From: Oscillospiraceae bacterium
GTDB lineage: Bacteria > Bacillota > Clostridia > Oscillospirales > Ruminococcaceae
Assembly (NCBI GenBank): GCA_015067125.1
Contig: SVNB01000099.1
Location: 1 to 6,026, forward strand
DNA length: 6,026 nt
Direction: 5' to 3'
Of this stretch, positions 4,929 to 6,026 are shown in pieces. Within the stretch, counting starts at the first letter, position 1; each line of letters begins with the position of its first letter. Both the position numbers and the translations under genes were made by a program. The notes beneath the pieces were generated by a model. That model was not told where the DNA came from and ran no database searches. It saw only the letters and a list, made by a program, of their open reading frames with translations.

Positions 4929-6026
4929 ATGAAAAAACTGTTATCTTTTTTGCTTATGGCTGTTTTTATCCTTTCTTTTTCTGCCTGCGAAACACCAAAG
5001 GAAGAACCGGCCGCGCCCACAATATCGGATATTCCGGATTTTTTTGAGGAACCCGTTTTAAAAGAAGATCAGTCCGTCGCCTGCGAAGAGCCAAAAGAAA
5101 TATTCACCATAAGCCTTGTTACGGATGAAAGTATTTCTGCCCCTGTTACAGAAGAAATAAAAGATTTTGCTCCGCCAAAATTTGTCAGGATAGAAGAAAC
5201 TGCCATGACCGGAAGAACTCTTGAAATCTGGGAAAAATATATTTCTCCCATGGATTCTTTTATGCCGCTTTCCCTGGATTTTGATGAAAACAATGCTCCC
5301 AACGGCAATATCGCAATTTACAGCTATATTTTTTATCAATGCGAATACCTTGATAGCAAATATTACGACATTGAAAAAAGCGAATACGATATGGCAGAAA
5401 ACTATTGGGCAGACGGACGTAAAACCGAAGAAAGCATCGCCCGGTGGTTTCCCTGGTCTCCGGAAGACTACCGCCGCTATTTTGAATATGACTCAAAGAC
5501 AGATAAATATTTTGTTCCCGGCTGCGGCGGCGGTGTTCCATACACATATATCACAGATTACCACATGGATGGCGATTATCTTACCATAGATTTTTCCTAT
5601 TATGACGGCTGGGCAGAATCCAAAGCCTGCCAGATTTTTTCAAGCCACACCCTTAAAATAAAGCTTGAAGAAACAGGCTGGAAGTATCTTTCTAACAAAA
5701 ATACCTATGAAAGTAAAAAAATTTTTAACTGGATAAGCAAGGATTTCACCTCCGGAGCAGCTATGAACAACTGGAACCCCGGCATTGATGGTGAGTTTAC
5801 GGTTTTTAACAATAATAAGCTCCATCTTCTTACCGTATTTGGTGCAACAAATTATCACTTCTATATGGATGACACACCCTGCGCGCTTTTTCCTTCCAAA
5901 TCCGGCGTGCTGATTTACGATTTTGGAAGCAATTCCACACGCTGCATCAAAGAATTACCTTCTTTTTGTACCAAAATCCACGAAGCAACAGATGCTGTAA
6001 TAGAAAACAAAAATGAAATAACCGTA
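4929..6026 (+). CDS. Uncharacterised secreted lipoprotein (3' truncated)
   Basis: The frame is open for 366 codons from ATG to the right edge with no stop, so the protein is longer than seen. Residues 1-20 form a lipoprotein signal: MKK, a hydrophobic core, then FSAC with C20 as the predicted lipidated cysteine (Phe at -3 is less common than Leu or Val). Residues 21 to about 85 are an acidic, Pro/Glu-rich linker, consistent with a spacer from the membrane. Residues from about 90 form a Tyr-, Asp- and Trp-rich globular region with GCGGG at 198-202. After about residue 282 (WNPGIDGEFTVFNNNKLHLL) the pattern looks like short beta strands, possibly the start of a propeller-like domain, but this is inference. 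Further cysteines are at 52, 138, 199, 234, 318, 339 and 347. I do not recognise the family. It should sit on the outer face of the cytoplasmic membrane. It has a strong GGAGG site and lies behind a terminator, so it is probably expressed separately from the MFS gene. Confidence 0.85.
   Translation, partial: MKKLLSFLLMAVFILSFSACETPKEEPAAPTISDIPDFFEEPVLKEDQSVACEEPKEIFTISLVTDESISAPVTEEIKDFAPPKFVRIEETAMTGRTLEIWEKYISPMDSFMPLSLDFDENNAPNGNIAIYSYIFYQCEYLDSKYYDIEKSEYDMAENYWADGRKTEESIARWFPWSPEDYRRYFEYDSKTDKYFVPGCGGGVPYTYITDYHMDGDYLTIDFSYYDGWAESKACQIFSSHTLKIKLEETGWKYLSNKNTYESKKIFNWISKDFTSGAAMNNWNPGIDGEFTVFNNNKLHLLTVFGATNYHFYMDDTPCALFPSKSGVLIYDFGSNSTRCIKELPSFCTKIHEATDAVIENKNEITV

Noticed and set aside
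5260..5547. Antisense frames inside the lipoprotein gene, including 5058-5339 and 5640-5858
   Set aside because: The + strand frame from 4929 has a signal peptide, a ribosome site and continuous protein-like sequence across the whole region. The antisense frames have none of these.

Overview
This window looks like the chromosome of a Gram-positive anaerobe of class Clostridia, plausibly a gut Oscillospiraceae/Ruminococcaceae-type organism. The basis is indirect: AGGAGG-type ribosome binding sites, mid-range base composition with a strong preference for the CTT leucine codon, a short secreted lipoprotein with a Gram-positive style signal, and a hairpin-rich intergenic repeat resembling repeats I associate with that group. 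The species cannot be named from the sequence alone.

Positions 1-3159 hold the 3' part of a branched-chain amino acid (LIV/HAAT family) ABC importer operon, all on the + strand: livH (cut by the window's left edge), livM, livG and livF. The genes are tightly packed: livH/livM and livM/livG overlap by one base (TAATG), and livG/livF are 4 bases apart. A strong intrinsic terminator closes the operon. LivH and LivM form the membrane channel and LivG and LivF are the two ATPases. The extracellular substrate-binding protein, probably encoded upstream, is outside the window. LivM carries an unusual hydrophilic C-terminal tail of about 61 residues.

Positions 3160-3593 have no intact gene but are not empty. 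In order they hold an AT-rich cluster of three TTGTAT/ATACAA half-sites, a decayed minus-strand coding remnant with an internal stop, a compact element folding into four consecutive hairpins that abuts the remnant, and a good promoter (TTGTAA-N17-TATACT with extended -10). That promoter drives the next gene.

Positions 3594-4823 encode a 12-helix major facilitator superfamily transporter of unknown substrate, followed by a strong terminator. From 4929 to the right edge runs the first 366 codons of an uncharacterised lipoprotein, whose 3' end lies beyond the window.

The liv operon is ordinary nutrient uptake. The transporter and the lipoprotein each look like separate transcription units. I see no convincing new multi-gene system here; the most interesting material is the intergenic region, the LivM tail and the unknown lipoprotein.
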